Assembly: GCA_021298235.1 (NCBI GenBank)
Contig: JAJTDX010000045.1
Coordinates: 1 to 17,202, forward strand
DNA: 17,202 nucleotides
Reading direction: 5' to 3'
Origin: Cryomorphaceae bacterium
Lineage (GTDB): Bacteria > Bacteroidota > Bacteroidia > Flavobacteriales > Crocinitomicaceae
Shown: positions 8,410 through 17,202 of the stretch, one piece after another
Layout: the number at the start of each line of letters is the position of its first letter
How positions within the stretch are numbered: position 1 is the stretch's first letter
Position numbers and translations under genes: made by a program
Notes under the pieces: model-generated
The model's input: the letters and a program-made list of their open reading frames with translations, nothing else
The model's database searches: none
Told to the model about the DNA's origin: nothing

Positions 8410-11400
8410 ATGGCTTTTAGAAAAGAAACACCAAAAAAACAAAGCAGCTTCAATAAAATCACTATTTCGTTGGCGTCACCGGAGGTGATCCTTGAACAAT
8501 CTAGTGGAGAAGTGCTAAAGCCAGAAACGATCAACTATAGGACTTACAAGCCCGAACGAGATGGATTGTTTTGTGAGCGTATTTTTGGTCCGGTAAAGGA
8601 TTATGAATGTCACTGTGGTAAGTACAAGAGAATTCGTTACAAGGGTATTGTATGTGACCGATGCGGTGTTGAGGTAACTGAGAAAAAAGTGCGTCGCGAA
8701 CGCATGGGACATATTTCATTGGTTGTTCCAGTCGCGCACATTTGGTATTTCCGTTCACTTCCGAATAAGATCGGTTATCTGCTAGGACTGCCTACTAAGA
8801 AACTCGATCAAATCATTTACTATGAGCGTTATGTTGTCATCCAACCGGGTGTAGCAACTGCTTTAGATGGTACAATATTGAAGAGACTTGATTTTCTAAC
8901 AGAGGAGGAATACTTGGATATTCTGGACTCTTTGCCTAAAGAAAATCAGTATCTCGAAGACACAGATCCTAACAAATTTATTGCGAAAATGGGTGCTGAT
9001 GCACTCTATGATCTTTTGCGTACATTGAATTTGGAGGACACGTCTTACACGCTTCGTCACCTTGCGAATACAGAAACTTCTGTACAACGTAAAAACGAAG
9101 CTCTGAAGAGATTGCAGGTTGTTGAGGCAATGAAAGAATCTCAGATCCGTATTAAAAACAATCCGGAATGGATGATTGTGAAGGTCGTTCCTGTAATTCC
9201 ACCTGAGCTGAGACCACTTGTTCCATTGGATGGTGGTAGATTCGCAACGTCGGATCTAAATGATTTATATCGTCGTGTCATTATTCGTAACAACCGTTTG
9301 AAACGATTGATTGAAATTAAAGCTCCAGAAGTAATTCTCCGAAATGAGAAACGGATGTTGCAGGAGGCTGTAGATTCATTGTTTGATAACTCCAGAAAGT
9401 CTTCTGCAGTTAAAACAGAATCAAATCGTCCGTTAAAGTCGCTCTCAGATTCATTGAAAGGAAAGCAAGGTCGTTTCCGTCAAAACCTTTTGGGTAAACG
9501 AGTTGACTATTCTGCTCGTTCGGTAATCGTCGTTGGACCAGACCTTAAGCTTCATGAATGCGGTCTACCGAAAGATATGGCTGCAGAGTTGTACAAGCCG
9601 TTTATCATCCGAAAGATGATCGAAAGGGGTATTGTAAAGACGGTTAAATCAGCAAAGAAAATTGTAGACAGAAAAGAACCAGTAGTTTGGGATATCCTTG
9701 AGAACGTATTGAAAGGGCATCCTGTATTACTTAACCGTGCCCCAACTCTACACAGATTGGGTATCCAGGCATTCCAGCCTAAGCTTATTGAAGGAAAAGC
9801 AATTCGACTTCACCCGTTGGTAACTACTGCATTCAATGCGGATTTTGACGGTGACCAGATGGCGGTACATTTGCCACTTGGAAACGCTGCGATCCTTGAG
9901 GCACAGCTCCTGATGCTTGCTTCACACAATATTCTGAATCCTGCAAATGGTGCTCCAATCGCTGTACCATCTCAGGACATGGTTCTTGGATTATACTATA
10001 TCACCAAAGGGAAAAAATCAGTTGGTGACCTTGTTGTGAAAGGTGAAGGAAGTACTTTTTATTCTCCGGAAGAGGTAATCATTGCATACAATGAAAGAAA
10101 ACTTGATCTTCACGCTCACATAAAGGTGCGAACATATGACCTAAATCATATTGGTGTTCCTGAATTGAAATTACTTGAAACCACCTGTGGTAGAGTGCTT
10201 TTCAATGAGCGCGTTCCGCGTGAGGTAGGATTCATTAATGATGTATTGACGAAAAAGGCGTTAAGAGATATTATTGGTGAGGTTCTTAAAGTGTGCGGAA
10301 CATCACGTTCTGCTCAGTTCTTGGATGACATCAAGGAGCTTGGATATGAAATGGCCTTCAAAGGAGGTTTATCATTCAATCTTGACGACATAATTATTCC
10401 TAAAGAAAAAGAAGTACTTGTCACCAAGGCGGAAAACGAAGTGAAAGAGGTAATGGCCAACTATAATGGAGGTCTTATTACAAACAATGAACGATACAAT
10501 CAGATCATTGACATTTGGACGCATACTAACTCTCGTCTAACACACACTTTGATGGAGCAGTTGAAGAATGACCGTCAAGGATTCAACTCCATCTATATGA
10601 TGTTTGACTCTGGTGCTCGTGGTTCCAAAGAGCAGATTCGTCAGCTCTCCGGTATGAGGGGATTGATGGCGAAGCCACAAAAATCAGGTGCAACAAGTCA
10701 GGAAATCATTGAAAACCCTATCTTATCGAACTTTAAGGAAGGTCTATCCATCCTTGAGTACTTCATCTCTACCCACGGTGCTCGTAAAGGTTTGGCCGAT
10801 ACGGCCTTGAAAACAGCTGACGCAGGTTACCTTACACGTCGTCTAGTAGATGTTGCTCAGGACGTTGTAATCAATACTGAAGACTGCGGCACACTCCGTG
10901 GAATCGTAGCAACAGCTTTGAAAAAGAATGATGAGGTTGTAGAGCCACTTTATGACAGAATAGTTGGAAGAACTTCTGTTCATGATGTGTACGTTCCTGA
11001 TACGGATTCTCTCATAGTTGCTGCAGGTGAACTTATTTCTGAAGACGTTGCTCAAATGATTGATAAAGCAGCAATTGAAGAAGTAGAAATTCGCTCTGTT
11101 TTGACATGTGAAATGCGTCGTGGAGTTTGTTCGAAATGTTATGGTCGTAACCTTGCCACTCACCGTTTGGCTCAGCTTGGTGATTCTGTTGGAGTAATTG
11201 CAGCTCAATCAATTGGTGAACCAGGAACACAGCTGACGCTTCGTACATTCCACGTGGGTGGTACGGCATCAAACATTGCTGATGTTTCCGACATGAAAGC
11301 GAAAGCTTCAGGTAAACTGGAAATAGATGAGCTTAGAACAATTGAAAAGAAAAATGCCGACGGCTCGAAAAAGATCGTTGTAGTTGGACGTTCTGCTGAA

Positions 11401-12702
11401 TTAAAAATTACGGACGAAAAAACAGGCATTGTAGTTATGAATGCCAATATTCCGTACGGTTCAGAGATGATGGTTGACAACAACTCCAAGATTAAAAAAG
11501 GAGATGTCATTTGTAAATGGGATCCATATAACGCGGTTATTGTTTCTGAAGTCTCAGGTAAGGTGGTATTTGATAATATCATTGAAGGAGTAACGTTCCG
11601 TGAAGAAGTGGATGAGCAGACAGGGTTTACAGAAAAAGTAATCACAGAATCTCGTGACAAAAAGAAGAATCCTGCAATTCATATTGTTGATCCTAAATCT
11701 GGAACAGTTCTTCGAGAATACTCTCTACCTGTGGATGCTCACATTTCGGTTGACAAAGATGCAAAGATTGAAGCTGGGGACGTAATTGTAAAAATCCCAC
11801 GTGTTGCCGGAAAAACAGGTGACATTACTGGGGGTCTGCCACGTGTTACCGAACTATTTGAAGCACGAAATCCTTCTAATCCTGCAGTTGTCTCTGAGAT
11901 CGATGGTATTGCTGAATACGGTAAGATCAAGCGTGGAAACAGAGAAATTCAGATCACTCCAAAATCAGGAGATGTAAGAAGGTATCTTGTTCCTCTATCT
12001 AAACATATTCTTGTTCAGGAGAATGATTTCGTAAGAGCTGGTCAACCATTGTCTGATGGTGCGATTACTCCAAATGATATTTTGAACATTGAGGGGCCAA
12101 CAAAGGTGCAAGAGTACATTGTAAATGAAATACAAGAGGTGTACCGTCTACAAGGTGTGAAGATCAATGACAAGCATTTCGAAGTGATTGTTCGTCAGAT
12201 GATGCTCAAGGCAGAAATCGTGAATGCCGGAGATACGAAGTTCTTGGAAGGTCAATCCGTACACAAGGCGGATATTATGGAAGAGAATGATGCAATCTAC
12301 GGAATGATGGTGGTAGAAGATGCAGGTGATAGTTCTGTTCTTAAGAATGGTCAGATTGTGAGTGCTCGTCACTTGAGAGATGAAAATTCTCAGTTGAAAA
12401 GAGCAGACAAAAATCTGGTGATTGCCAGAGATGCAGTTCCGGCAACTTCAACTCCGTTGCTTCAGGGTATTACCAGAGCATCCCTTCAAACACAGTCGTT
12501 TATTTCTGCAGCTTCTTTCCAGGAAACAACGAAAGTATTGAACGAGGCAGCCATCTCCGGAAAAGAAGACCACCTTCTAGGATTGAAAGAAAACGTGATC
12601 GTAGGTCATTTGATTCCTGCGGGAACGGGAGTCCGAGACTTTCAAAAAATTATAGTGGCTTCTCAGGAGTCATATGAGGAAATGATCGAAGAAAACGCAT
12701 AA
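8410..12702 (+). CDS. rpoC: DNA-directed RNA polymerase subunit beta'
   Basis: Catalytic partner of RpoB that carries the Mg2+ site and the clamp. It has 1430 residues, normal for Bacteroidota. Zinc site 1 is Cys67, 69, 82 and 85 ([19 protein letters not shown]). The catalytic NADFDGDQ at 476-483 supplies Asp478, 480 and 482. The bridge-helix region [19 protein letters not shown] is intact. Zinc site 2 is Cys826, 900, 907 and 910. The trigger-loop region runs from about 928 ([20 protein letters not shown]). The ATG at 8410 follows aagataaaa. The gene ends 5 nt before an intrinsic terminator that closes the operon. No catalytic or zinc ligand is missing. Confidence 0.99.
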   Translation: MAFRKETPKKQSSFNKITISLASPEVILEQSSGEVLKPETINYRTYKPERDGLFCERIFGPVKDYECHCGKYKRIRYKGIVCDRCGVEVTEKKVRRERMGHISLVVPVAHIWYFRSLPNKIGYLLGLPTKKLDQIIYYERYVVIQPGVATALDGTILKRLDFLTEEEYLDILDSLPKENQYLEDTDPNKFIAKMGADALYDLLRTLNLEDTSYTLRHLANTETSVQRKNEALKRLQVVEAMKESQIRIKNNPEWMIVKVVPVIPPELRPLVPLDGGRFATSDLNDLYRRVIIRNNRLKRLIEIKAPEVILRNEKRMLQEAVDSLFDNSRKSSAVKTESNRPLKSLSDSLKGKQGRFRQNLLGKRVDYSARSVIVVGPDLKLHECGLPKDMAAELYKPFIIRKMIERGIVKTVKSAKKIVDRKEPVVWDILENVLKGHPVLLNRAPTLHRLGIQAFQPKLIEGKAIRLHPLVTTAFNADFDGDQMAVHLPLGNAAILEAQLLMLASHNILNPANGAPIAVPSQDMVLGLYYITKGKKSVGDLVVKGEGSTFYSPEEVIIAYNERKLDLHAHIKVRTYDLNHIGVPELKLLETTCGRVLFNERVPREVGFINDVLTKKALRDIIGEVLKVCGTSRSAQFLDDIKELGYEMAFKGGLSFNLDDIIIPKEKEVLVTKAENEVKEVMANYNGGLITNNERYNQIIDIWTHTNSRLTHTLMEQLKNDRQGFNSIYMMFDSGARGSKEQIRQLSGMRGLMAKPQKSGATSQEIIENPILSNFKEGLSILEYFISTHGARKGLADTALKTADAGYLTRRLVDVAQDVVINTEDCGTLRGIVATALKKNDEVVEPLYDRIVGRTSVHDVYVPDTDSLIVAAGELISEDVAQMIDKAAIEEVEIRSVLTCEMRRGVCSKCYGRNLATHRLAQLGDSVGVIAAQSIGEPGTQLTLRTFHVGGTASNIADVSDMKAKASGKLEIDELRTIEKKNADGSKKIVVVGRSAELKITDEKTGIVVMNANIPYGSEMMVDNNSKIKKGDVICKWDPYNAVIVSEVSGKVVFDNIIEGVTFREEVDEQTGFTEKVITESRDKKKNPAIHIVDPKSGTVLREYSLPVDAHISVDKDAKIEAGDVIVKIPRVAGKTGDITGGLPRVTELFEARNPSNPAVVSEIDGIAEYGKIKRGNREIQITPKSGDVRRYLVPLSKHILVQENDFVRAGQPLSDGAITPNDILNIEGPTKVQEYIVNEIQEVYRLQGVKINDKHFEVIVRQMMLKAEIVNAGDTKFLEGQSVHKADIMEENDAIYGMMVVEDAGDSSVLKNGQIVSARHLRDENSQLKRADKNLVIARDAVPATSTPLLQGITRASLQTQSFISAASFQETTKVLNEAAISGKEDHLLGLKENVIVGHLIPAGTGVRDFQKIIVASQESYEEMIEENA

Positions 12703-12707
12703 CATAC

Positions 12708-12731
12708 AGGGGAGCTTTGCTCCCCTTTTTT
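12708..12731 (+). terminator. intrinsic terminator after rpoC
   Basis: AGGGGAGC (12708-12715) pairs with GCTCCCCT (12719-12726) around a TTT loop, an 8-bp G+C-rich stem, followed by a six-base T-run (12726-12731). It starts 5 nt after the rpoC stop and closes the rplK-rpoC transcript. The stem core GGGGAG/CTCCCC is the same as in the hairpin after tuf. Confidence 0.9.
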
Positions 12732-12741
12732 ATTTAATATC

Positions 12742-13053
12742 ATGGAAAATAAAGATGAAAATCAATTGAATATTGAATTAAGTGAGGACATTGCCCTTGG
12801 TGTATATTCCAATTTCAGTATCATCACACATTCACCTTCAGAAGTTGTATGTGATTTTATTCAGATGATGCCGGGTATGCCCAAAGGAAAAGTTAGGACC
12901 AGGGTTTTAATGACCCCACAAAATGCGAAGCGCTTTTTGCATGCTCTAAGGGATAATCTCAATAAATATGAGCAGCATTTTGGAACGATCGATGACCAAG
13001 AAACCCCTGGGATGCCACCAATGAATTTTGGCACACCAAGTACAATGGCCTAA
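12742..13053 (+). CDS. DUF3467 family protein
   Basis: Small soluble protein of 103 residues with no signal peptide or membrane segment. I recognise the DUF3467 pattern: IELSEDIALGVYSNFSIITHSPSEVVCDFIQMMPG, then KVRTRVLMTPQNAKRFLHALRDNLNKYEQHFG, then a Pro/Met/Gly-rich tail (89-103). Function unknown. In Bacteroidota this family is, to my knowledge, often encoded directly after rpoC, which hints at a link with transcription but proves nothing. The ATG at 12742 lies only 10 nt after the T-run of the rpoC terminator. Expression therefore needs read-through or a promoter overlapping the 3' end of rpoC. No promoter was recognised. Confidence 0.85.
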   Translation: MENKDENQLNIELSEDIALGVYSNFSIITHSPSEVVCDFIQMMPGMPKGKVRTRVLMTPQNAKRFLHALRDNLNKYEQHFGTIDDQETPGMPPMNFGTPSTMA

Positions 13054-13076
13054 CAAGATTTTTGTACTTTTAGTGT

Positions 13077-13463
13077 GTGAAAACATTTATTTTTTCTCTT
13101 GTATTTTTGTTTGGATTGCTCTCCTTGGCACCCAACTTACAGGGAGCTCAGTTTCTTAAGTTAAATGAATTAATTTCACATTACTGCGAACATCAGTCAG
13201 GTCCTGAGTCTTTTGGTTCTTTTCTCGAATTCATAAAAGACCATTATTACACCAAAGATCATAAAGGAGAGAATGAGAGTCAAATGCCTTTTAAATCGAC
13301 TCAACTGGCATTTAATTATTGCATCACTTTGGAAAATACATTTCTAAATCTTCCTCAAAAGATGGGTTCATTTCAAGAACCGAAACAGGCTCTTTTCGAC
13401 AATCCACAAAGTGCTGAAAATCGCTATATGGGACTTGTCTGGAATCCACCTCGAATGAGTTAA
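13077..13463 (+). CDS. small exported protein of a metal-efflux-associated family
   Basis: 128 residues starting at GTG 13077; no ATG lies nearby in frame. A clear signal peptide (residues 1 to about 24, KTFIFSLVFLFGLLSLAPNLQGA) predicts export to the periplasm. The mature part has LNELISHYCEHQ (28-39), SFGSFLEFIKDHYYTKDH and QMPFKS, and ends with WNPPRMS. This matches, from memory, an unnamed Bacteroidota family (ELxxHYxEH ... SFxxFLxxHY ... LPFK ... PPR) encoded just upstream of CusA/CzcA-type pumps. The His, Asp and Glu clusters would suit metal binding, which is inference. The gene ends 53 nt before the cusA remnant and is probably co-transcribed with it. It is intact, although the pump gene is broken. 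Confidence 0.7.
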   Translation: MKTFIFSLVFLFGLLSLAPNLQGAQFLKLNELISHYCEHQSGPESFGSFLEFIKDHYYTKDHKGENESQMPFKSTQLAFNYCITLENTFLNLPQKMGSFQEPKQALFDNPQSAENRYMGLVWNPPRMS

Positions 13464-13516
13464 TGCGTATGTCTCGGATTTAAAGATCCGGTAGTATTCA
13501 TTAGTTCATTCTTCAC

Positions 13517-13777
13517 ATGTTAAATAAAATTATTCATTGGTCGATATCCAACAAACTTATCGTTGGTGTCTTAACGTTAGCTTTGGTTGTTTGGGGAACT
13601 TTCTCATTGCAAAATTTGCCTATTGATGCAGTACCAGACATAACCAATAATCAAGTACAAATCGTTACTTCTTCTCCTTCCTCTGGTGCGGAGGATATAG
13701 AACGCTTTGTGACCTTTCCCGTCGAACAGACGATGGCAACAATTCCAGGAATTGAGGAAATCTTGTACTGTTACTAG
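13517..13777 (+). pseudogene. cusA: 5' fragment of cusA/czcA-type RND heavy-metal pump
   Basis: An 86-codon reading frame encodes the unmistakable N terminus of a CusA/CzcA pump. It has the first transmembrane helix (about 14-31), then LPIDAVPDITNNQVQIVTSSPSSGAEDIERFVTFPVEQTMATIPGIEEI. Family members continue with R-S-F/S residues into the PN1 porter subdomain. Here the frame instead runs LYCY and stops at TAG 13775-13777. The rest of the gene resumes in another frame at about 13762. The piece ends where the first periplasmic lobe should begin, so it cannot form a pump alone. The start ATG 13517 gives MLNKIIHWSISNKLIVG, typical of the family. Confidence 0.9.
13756..13777 (+). other. internal deletion junction with frameshift in cusA
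   Basis: Up to about 13763 the sequence reads in the 5' frame (…IPGIEEI). From about 13762 it reads in another frame as LVLLLGNLRAGLIVASVIPLAML, which in intact pumps is the end of TM2, some 350 residues into the protein. The retained RND parts sum to about 760 residues against about 1035 expected, so roughly 275 codons (about 0.8 kb) are gone. The frames differ, so the lost length is not a multiple of three (1 modulo 3). The exact breakpoint cannot be fixed without an intact relative. Confidence 0.85.
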
Positions 13778-13809
13778 GCAATTTAAGAGCAGGATTAATA
13801 GTTGCCTCG

Positions 13810-16800
13810 GTGATACCACTTGCAATGCTTTTTGCAGTATCGATGATGAATATTTTTGGAGTTTCAGGGAATTTAATGTCCTTAGGAGCTTTGGATTTCG
13901 GATTGATTGTCGATGGTGCAGTTATAATAGTTGAGTCCACACTTCATTTTTTATATCACTCTGGAAATCGAACCTTGAATCAACATGAAATGGACATACA
14001 AGTGAATCGCTCTGCTTCGAAATTCAGTAAAAGCGCTGTATTTGGTCAGATAATAATCCTTGTAGTATATCTTCCATTGCTGGCTTTGGTTGGAATTGAA
14101 GGAAAGATGTTCAAGCCCATGGCTCAAACCGTCATGTTTGCCATTATTGGTGCATTGATTCTTTCGTTAACATATGTTCCGATGATTTCTGCTGTTTTCT
14201 TAAACAAGAAAATTGTAATCAAAGAAACTTGGAGCGATAAAATAATTCGCGTTGTAAGGTCGGTGTATATTCCCCTGCTTCAGCTTTTCATAAGAAAACA
14301 ACGCATTGTTTTGTCTGCGTTATTTGTGCTTTTGTTAAGCAGTGTTTTTTTGTTCAGCAGGTTAGGGGCTGAATTCATACCATCACTTGATGAGGGAGAT
14401 TTTGCGGTTGAAACGCGCTTGATAACCGGTACGAGCTTAACCAAAACCATAGAGGAAACTTTGAAGGCTTCAGAACTTTTAAAAAGAAAATTTCCGGAGG
14501 TTCTAAAAGTGGTGGGAAAAATCGGGACAGCAGAGATTCCTACAGATCCAATGCCAATGGAAGCATGTGACTTGATGGTTATATTGAAAGACAGAGACCA
14601 ATGGGTATCTGCAACGACAAAGGATGAATTGGCTGAAAATATGCAACAGTATCTGGAGGCTAATCTTCCTGGTGTCTCTTTTGGATTTCAACAGCCCATT
14701 CAAATGAGATTCAATGAATTAATGACAGGAGCAAAACAAGATGTGGTGGTTAAAGTGTACGGCGAAGACTTGGATAAATTAAGTGCCTATGCAGAGCAAA
14801 TTGGTAAATTGTCAACGCGCATAGAGGGTGTACAGGATGTGTATGTGGAGCAAGTTACCGGACTTCCTCAGCTAGTTGTAACCTATGATCGGCAAGCGCT
14901 GTCGAGGTACAATATCAGCGTGGAAGATGTGAACCGTGCGATCAATATAAGTTTTGCTGGTCAATCGGCAGGATTAATCTTTGAAGGAGAAAAAAGATTC
15001 GATTTGGTTGTAAAACTGGACTCTGTTAGCCGTGCTTCATTGAACGATCTGAGAATGGTTACCGTAGCATCGCCATTGGGAGTTCAGGTGCCTATTGAAC
15101 AAGTTGCAAAAGTAGACTTGCAAAACGGACCAAATCAAATTCAAAGAGACGAAGCGAAACGCCGAATAATTGTCGGATTTAATGTAAGAGGAAGAGATGT
15201 ACAAAGTATTGTGAATGAACTGAAGGAAAAAATTAAAGAGAATGTGGCTTTTGAAACGGGTTATTTCCCAACCTATGGTGGGACGTTCAAAAATCTTGAA
15301 AATGCCAGAAAGAGACTTGCCATCGCGGTTCCGGCATCTTTGTTCTTAATTTTTTTCCTGTTATATCTTACCTTCCAATCAATAAAACAAGCAGTGCTCA
15401 TATTTTCCGCGATACCCCTTGCTGCGCTGGGAGGGATTTTAGCACTCAGTCTTAGAGGGATGCCTTTTTCAATTTCTGCAGGAGTTGGATTCATCGCATT
15501 GTTCGGTGTCGCTGTGCTCAATGGAATTGTATTGATTTCAGAGTTTAATTCATTGAAAAAAGAGGGCTACACGAATCGTTTGAGAATTGTTTTGTTAGGT
15601 ACGAAAGTGAGAATGCGGCCGGTATTGTTAACTGCCCTCGTCGCATCCCTAGGTTTTCTGCCCATGGCATTGTCACACGGCAGCGGTGCTGAAGTCCAGA
15701 AACCATTGGCAACAGTTGTCATTGGTGGATTGATCACTGCTACAATCCTTACTTTATTTGTACTCCCAATATTTTATCTGATTTCAGAAAGAAAAATGAA
15801 GCGAAGAAGAAAACAAAATACCTCCCTGATGATTATGGTTCTTTTTACAATTGGAGCCGGTAATGTATTCTGTCAGGAAACTCAAATTCTTTCACTTGAG
15901 AAGTGCCTGGAAATTTCAAAGTCGGAACATCCCTTGATGCGTTCTGCAGAAATGCAGATTTCAAAGGGAATTGTTTTGGGAAAAAGCCGTGCTGAGATTC
16001 CAAAAACCGGCCTGGATTTGATGGTAGGCCAGTACAATTCATATTTCAAGGGAGACAATAACCTCACACTTTCTCAAACAATTCCCTTTCCATCGGTTCT
16101 GTTAAAAGAAAAACAACTTGGGGTGATCCGATCTGAGATTTCTTCTGAAGAGAAAAAGGTGCTCTGGAAAGATATTTCACTTGAAATTCATACAGTGTAT
16201 GATGAGATAAACTTTAGGAAAGCTCGAGAACTAATTTTAAAACAACAAGATTCTGTTCTTCAAGTTCAATTAGCAAAAATCCGGCTGAAATATGAATTGA
16301 AAGATGCAACAAAATTGGAAGAGTCTGTCCTTTCATCGAAGTCAAGACTCATTGGAAATACCATCCATGCCAATGCGCTCGAATTGAAAAATGCGGAGCG
16401 TCGACTTCAATTGCTTCTTGGAATGTCAAGTCCACTCACAACTGAATTTTCGAATTACCAGGTAAAAGCCAACTTGCATAATATGGATTCTGCCACTCTT
16501 AGTCAGCATCCAAGTATAAAGCTGTTCGAACTCAAGGATGATGAGTTCCAAAAAGAAAGAGAATTGAATACAGCGCGATTGTTGCCGGATATTTCTTTGA
16601 AATATGTAAATCAAACTTTAGTGGGAGTACATACGTTAACTCCCGGAAATGATATTGCGTATGTTAAAACAGACCGTTTTCAGGCAGCTCAAATAGGGCT
16701 TGAACTTCCGCTTTTCTTTGGAGCATCTAAACATAGAACTGAAGCAATCGATTTGTCCCGTCTCCAAAATCAACTCGAATTAGAATATTCAAAGAGACAG

Positions 16801-17061
16801 ATGGAATCTTCCCTTTTTGAACTTTACAATACGATGGATGCTCTTCTGAATAGCATGGAGGTCTACCAAACGCACCTTCTCCCGGAAAGTAAAATTATGG
16901 AGGAACAAGCGATTGTTTCATTAGAAACAGGACAAATATCTATGATGGAATTTTTGCAAACTAAACAAATGGTTTTAGACATCGAACTAACCTATATTGA
17001 TGTGATACATGAATGCAATAAGACATATTATCAAATAGACTGGTACAGTCAAAATCAATGA
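13810..17061 (+). pseudogene. cusA: 3' fragment of cusA-type RND pump fused to a TolC-family domain
   Basis: A 1083-codon open frame from GTG 13810; coding similarity begins earlier, at about 13762. It carries TM3 onward of a CusA/CzcA pump: GALDFGLIVDGAVIIVE with the conserved TM4 Asp, the second periplasmic lobe (LGAEFIPSLDEGDFAVETRL, DPMPMEACDLMVILK, LPQLVVTYDRQALSRYNISVEDV), and the last TM bundle (GVGFIALFGVAVLNGIVLISEFN, KVRMRPVLLTALVASLGFLPMALSHGSGAEVQKPLA) ending near ISER. DPMP is CzcA-like rather than E. coli CusA-like. A basic stretch and hydrophobic segment then lead into an outer-membrane-factor domain. Such RND-TolC fusions of about 1450 residues are known in Bacteroidota. Missing PN1/PN2 means proton-driven export by this copy is very unlikely. 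Confidence 0.88.
15796..17061 (+). other. TolC-family (CusC-like) outer-membrane-factor domain with internal signal-like segment
   Basis: This 421-codon segment starts at an in-frame ATG (15796) with MKRRRKQ, then a hydrophobic run TSLMIMVLFTIGAGNVFC followed by QETQ, which looks like a signal peptide embedded in the fusion. The rest is OEP-like: ILSLEKCLEISKSEHPLMRSAEMQISKG, long helical stretches, a second repeat beginning about SATLSQHPSIKLFELKDDEFQKERELNTARLLPDISLKY, and ALLNSMEVYQTHLLPESKIMEEQAIVSLETGQISMMEFLQTKQ. It is full length, about 395 residues after the signal. It could be made alone from ATG 15796 despite the upstream break, but nothing shows that it is. Confidence 0.75.
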
Positions 17062-17202
17062 ACATGAAATATATTAAAATACTGCCTATAATGGGCATTC
17101 TGCTTCAGCTGTTCTCCTGCAATTCAGTTGATACACCGAAAAAAGATAGTGCTATTGATATGAATTCAATAAGTTTGAATGAAGCACAAATTCAGAATGC
17201 AG
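17058..17202 (+). CDS. RND efflux periplasmic adaptor, N-terminal part (CusB-like lipoprotein)
   Basis: Incomplete at the window edge; 48 codons are visible. ATG 17058 overlaps the cusA-TolC stop as ATGA, implying translational coupling; a second in-frame ATG lies at 17064. The N terminus MNMKYIKILPIMGILLQLFSC is a lipoprotein signal with lipobox LFSC (Cys21), so the mature protein would be lipid-anchored in the periplasm. The next part, ISLNEAQIQNA, fits the start of CusB-type membrane-fusion proteins, which typically read L(T/N)xxQ(I/M)xxAGI here. The role is inferred mainly from position after the RND-TolC gene, since the diagnostic hairpin and beta-barrel domains lie outside the window. 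Confidence 0.75.
   Translation, partial: MNMKYIKILPIMGILLQLFSCNSVDTPKKDSAIDMNSISLNEAQIQNA

Noticed and set aside
11205..11660. Minus-strand open frame of 151 codons within rpoC
   Set aside because: It lies entirely inside rpoC, is Ser/Thr/Pro-rich low-complexity, and matches no family; it is an antisense shadow of a conserved gene.
13065..13073. TACTTTTAG before the small exported protein gene as a -7 box
   Set aside because: It departs from TAnnTTTG at the last base, has no TTG at the right distance upstream, and would place the transcript start at the start codon itself.
13474..13495. Small inverted repeat GGAT/ATCC before the cusA remnant
   Set aside because: Only four pairs and no adjoining regulatory motif; it does not exceed chance.
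13517..17061. Programmed ribosomal frameshift joining the two cusA frames
   Set aside because: There is no slippery sequence, and about 275 conserved codons are absent at the join, so a frameshift alone would not restore a pump.

Overview
The window looks like a Bacteroidota chromosome, most likely Flavobacteriales. The evidence is the RpoB/RpoC/EF-Tu sequence type (for example the [17 protein letters not shown] start of RpoB), A-rich start contexts with no Shine-Dalgarno sequence, the order tRNA-Thr / tuf / tRNA-Trp / secE, a DUF3467 gene directly after rpoC, and a CusA fused to a TolC-type domain. All genes are on the + strand. A family-level guess (Crocinitomicaceae/Cryomorphaceae-like) rests only on remembered RpoB similarity and is tentative.

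Region 1 (1 to about 12731) is the core information-processing cluster: tRNA-Thr(GGT), tuf, a UUCG-capped hairpin, tRNA-Trp(CCA), secE, nusG, rplK, rplA, rplJ, rplL, rpoB and rpoC, closed by a strong intrinsic terminator. It encodes an elongation factor, a translocon subunit, a transcription elongation factor, the L1/L11 and L10/L12 stalk proteins of the 50S subunit, and the two large RNA polymerase subunits. Three non-coding structures matter here. A putative L1 operator mimicking the 23S L1 site precedes rplK, a long hairpin lies between rplL and rpoB, and a terminator-like hairpin ends only 2 nt before tRNA-Trp.

Region 2 (12742-13053) is a small DUF3467 gene, whose place next to rpoC recurs in this phylum as far as I recall.

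Region 3 (13077-17202) is a heavy-metal efflux locus. It holds a small exported His-rich protein of a Bacteroidota family found next to metal RND pumps, a cusA/czcA-type RND pump gene with a fused C-terminal TolC domain, and the start of a lipoprotein adaptor (CusB-like) gene cut by the window edge. The pump gene is broken. About 0.8 kb encoding the first periplasmic lobe and the start of TM2 is missing and the reading frame shifts at the join (about 13756-13777), leaving an 86-codon 5' piece and a 1083-codon 3' piece. This is the most notable anomaly; it is either a real pseudogenising deletion or an assembly artefact. I found no convincing new defence, mobile or biosynthetic system here. No stretch over 300 bp lacks a gene.
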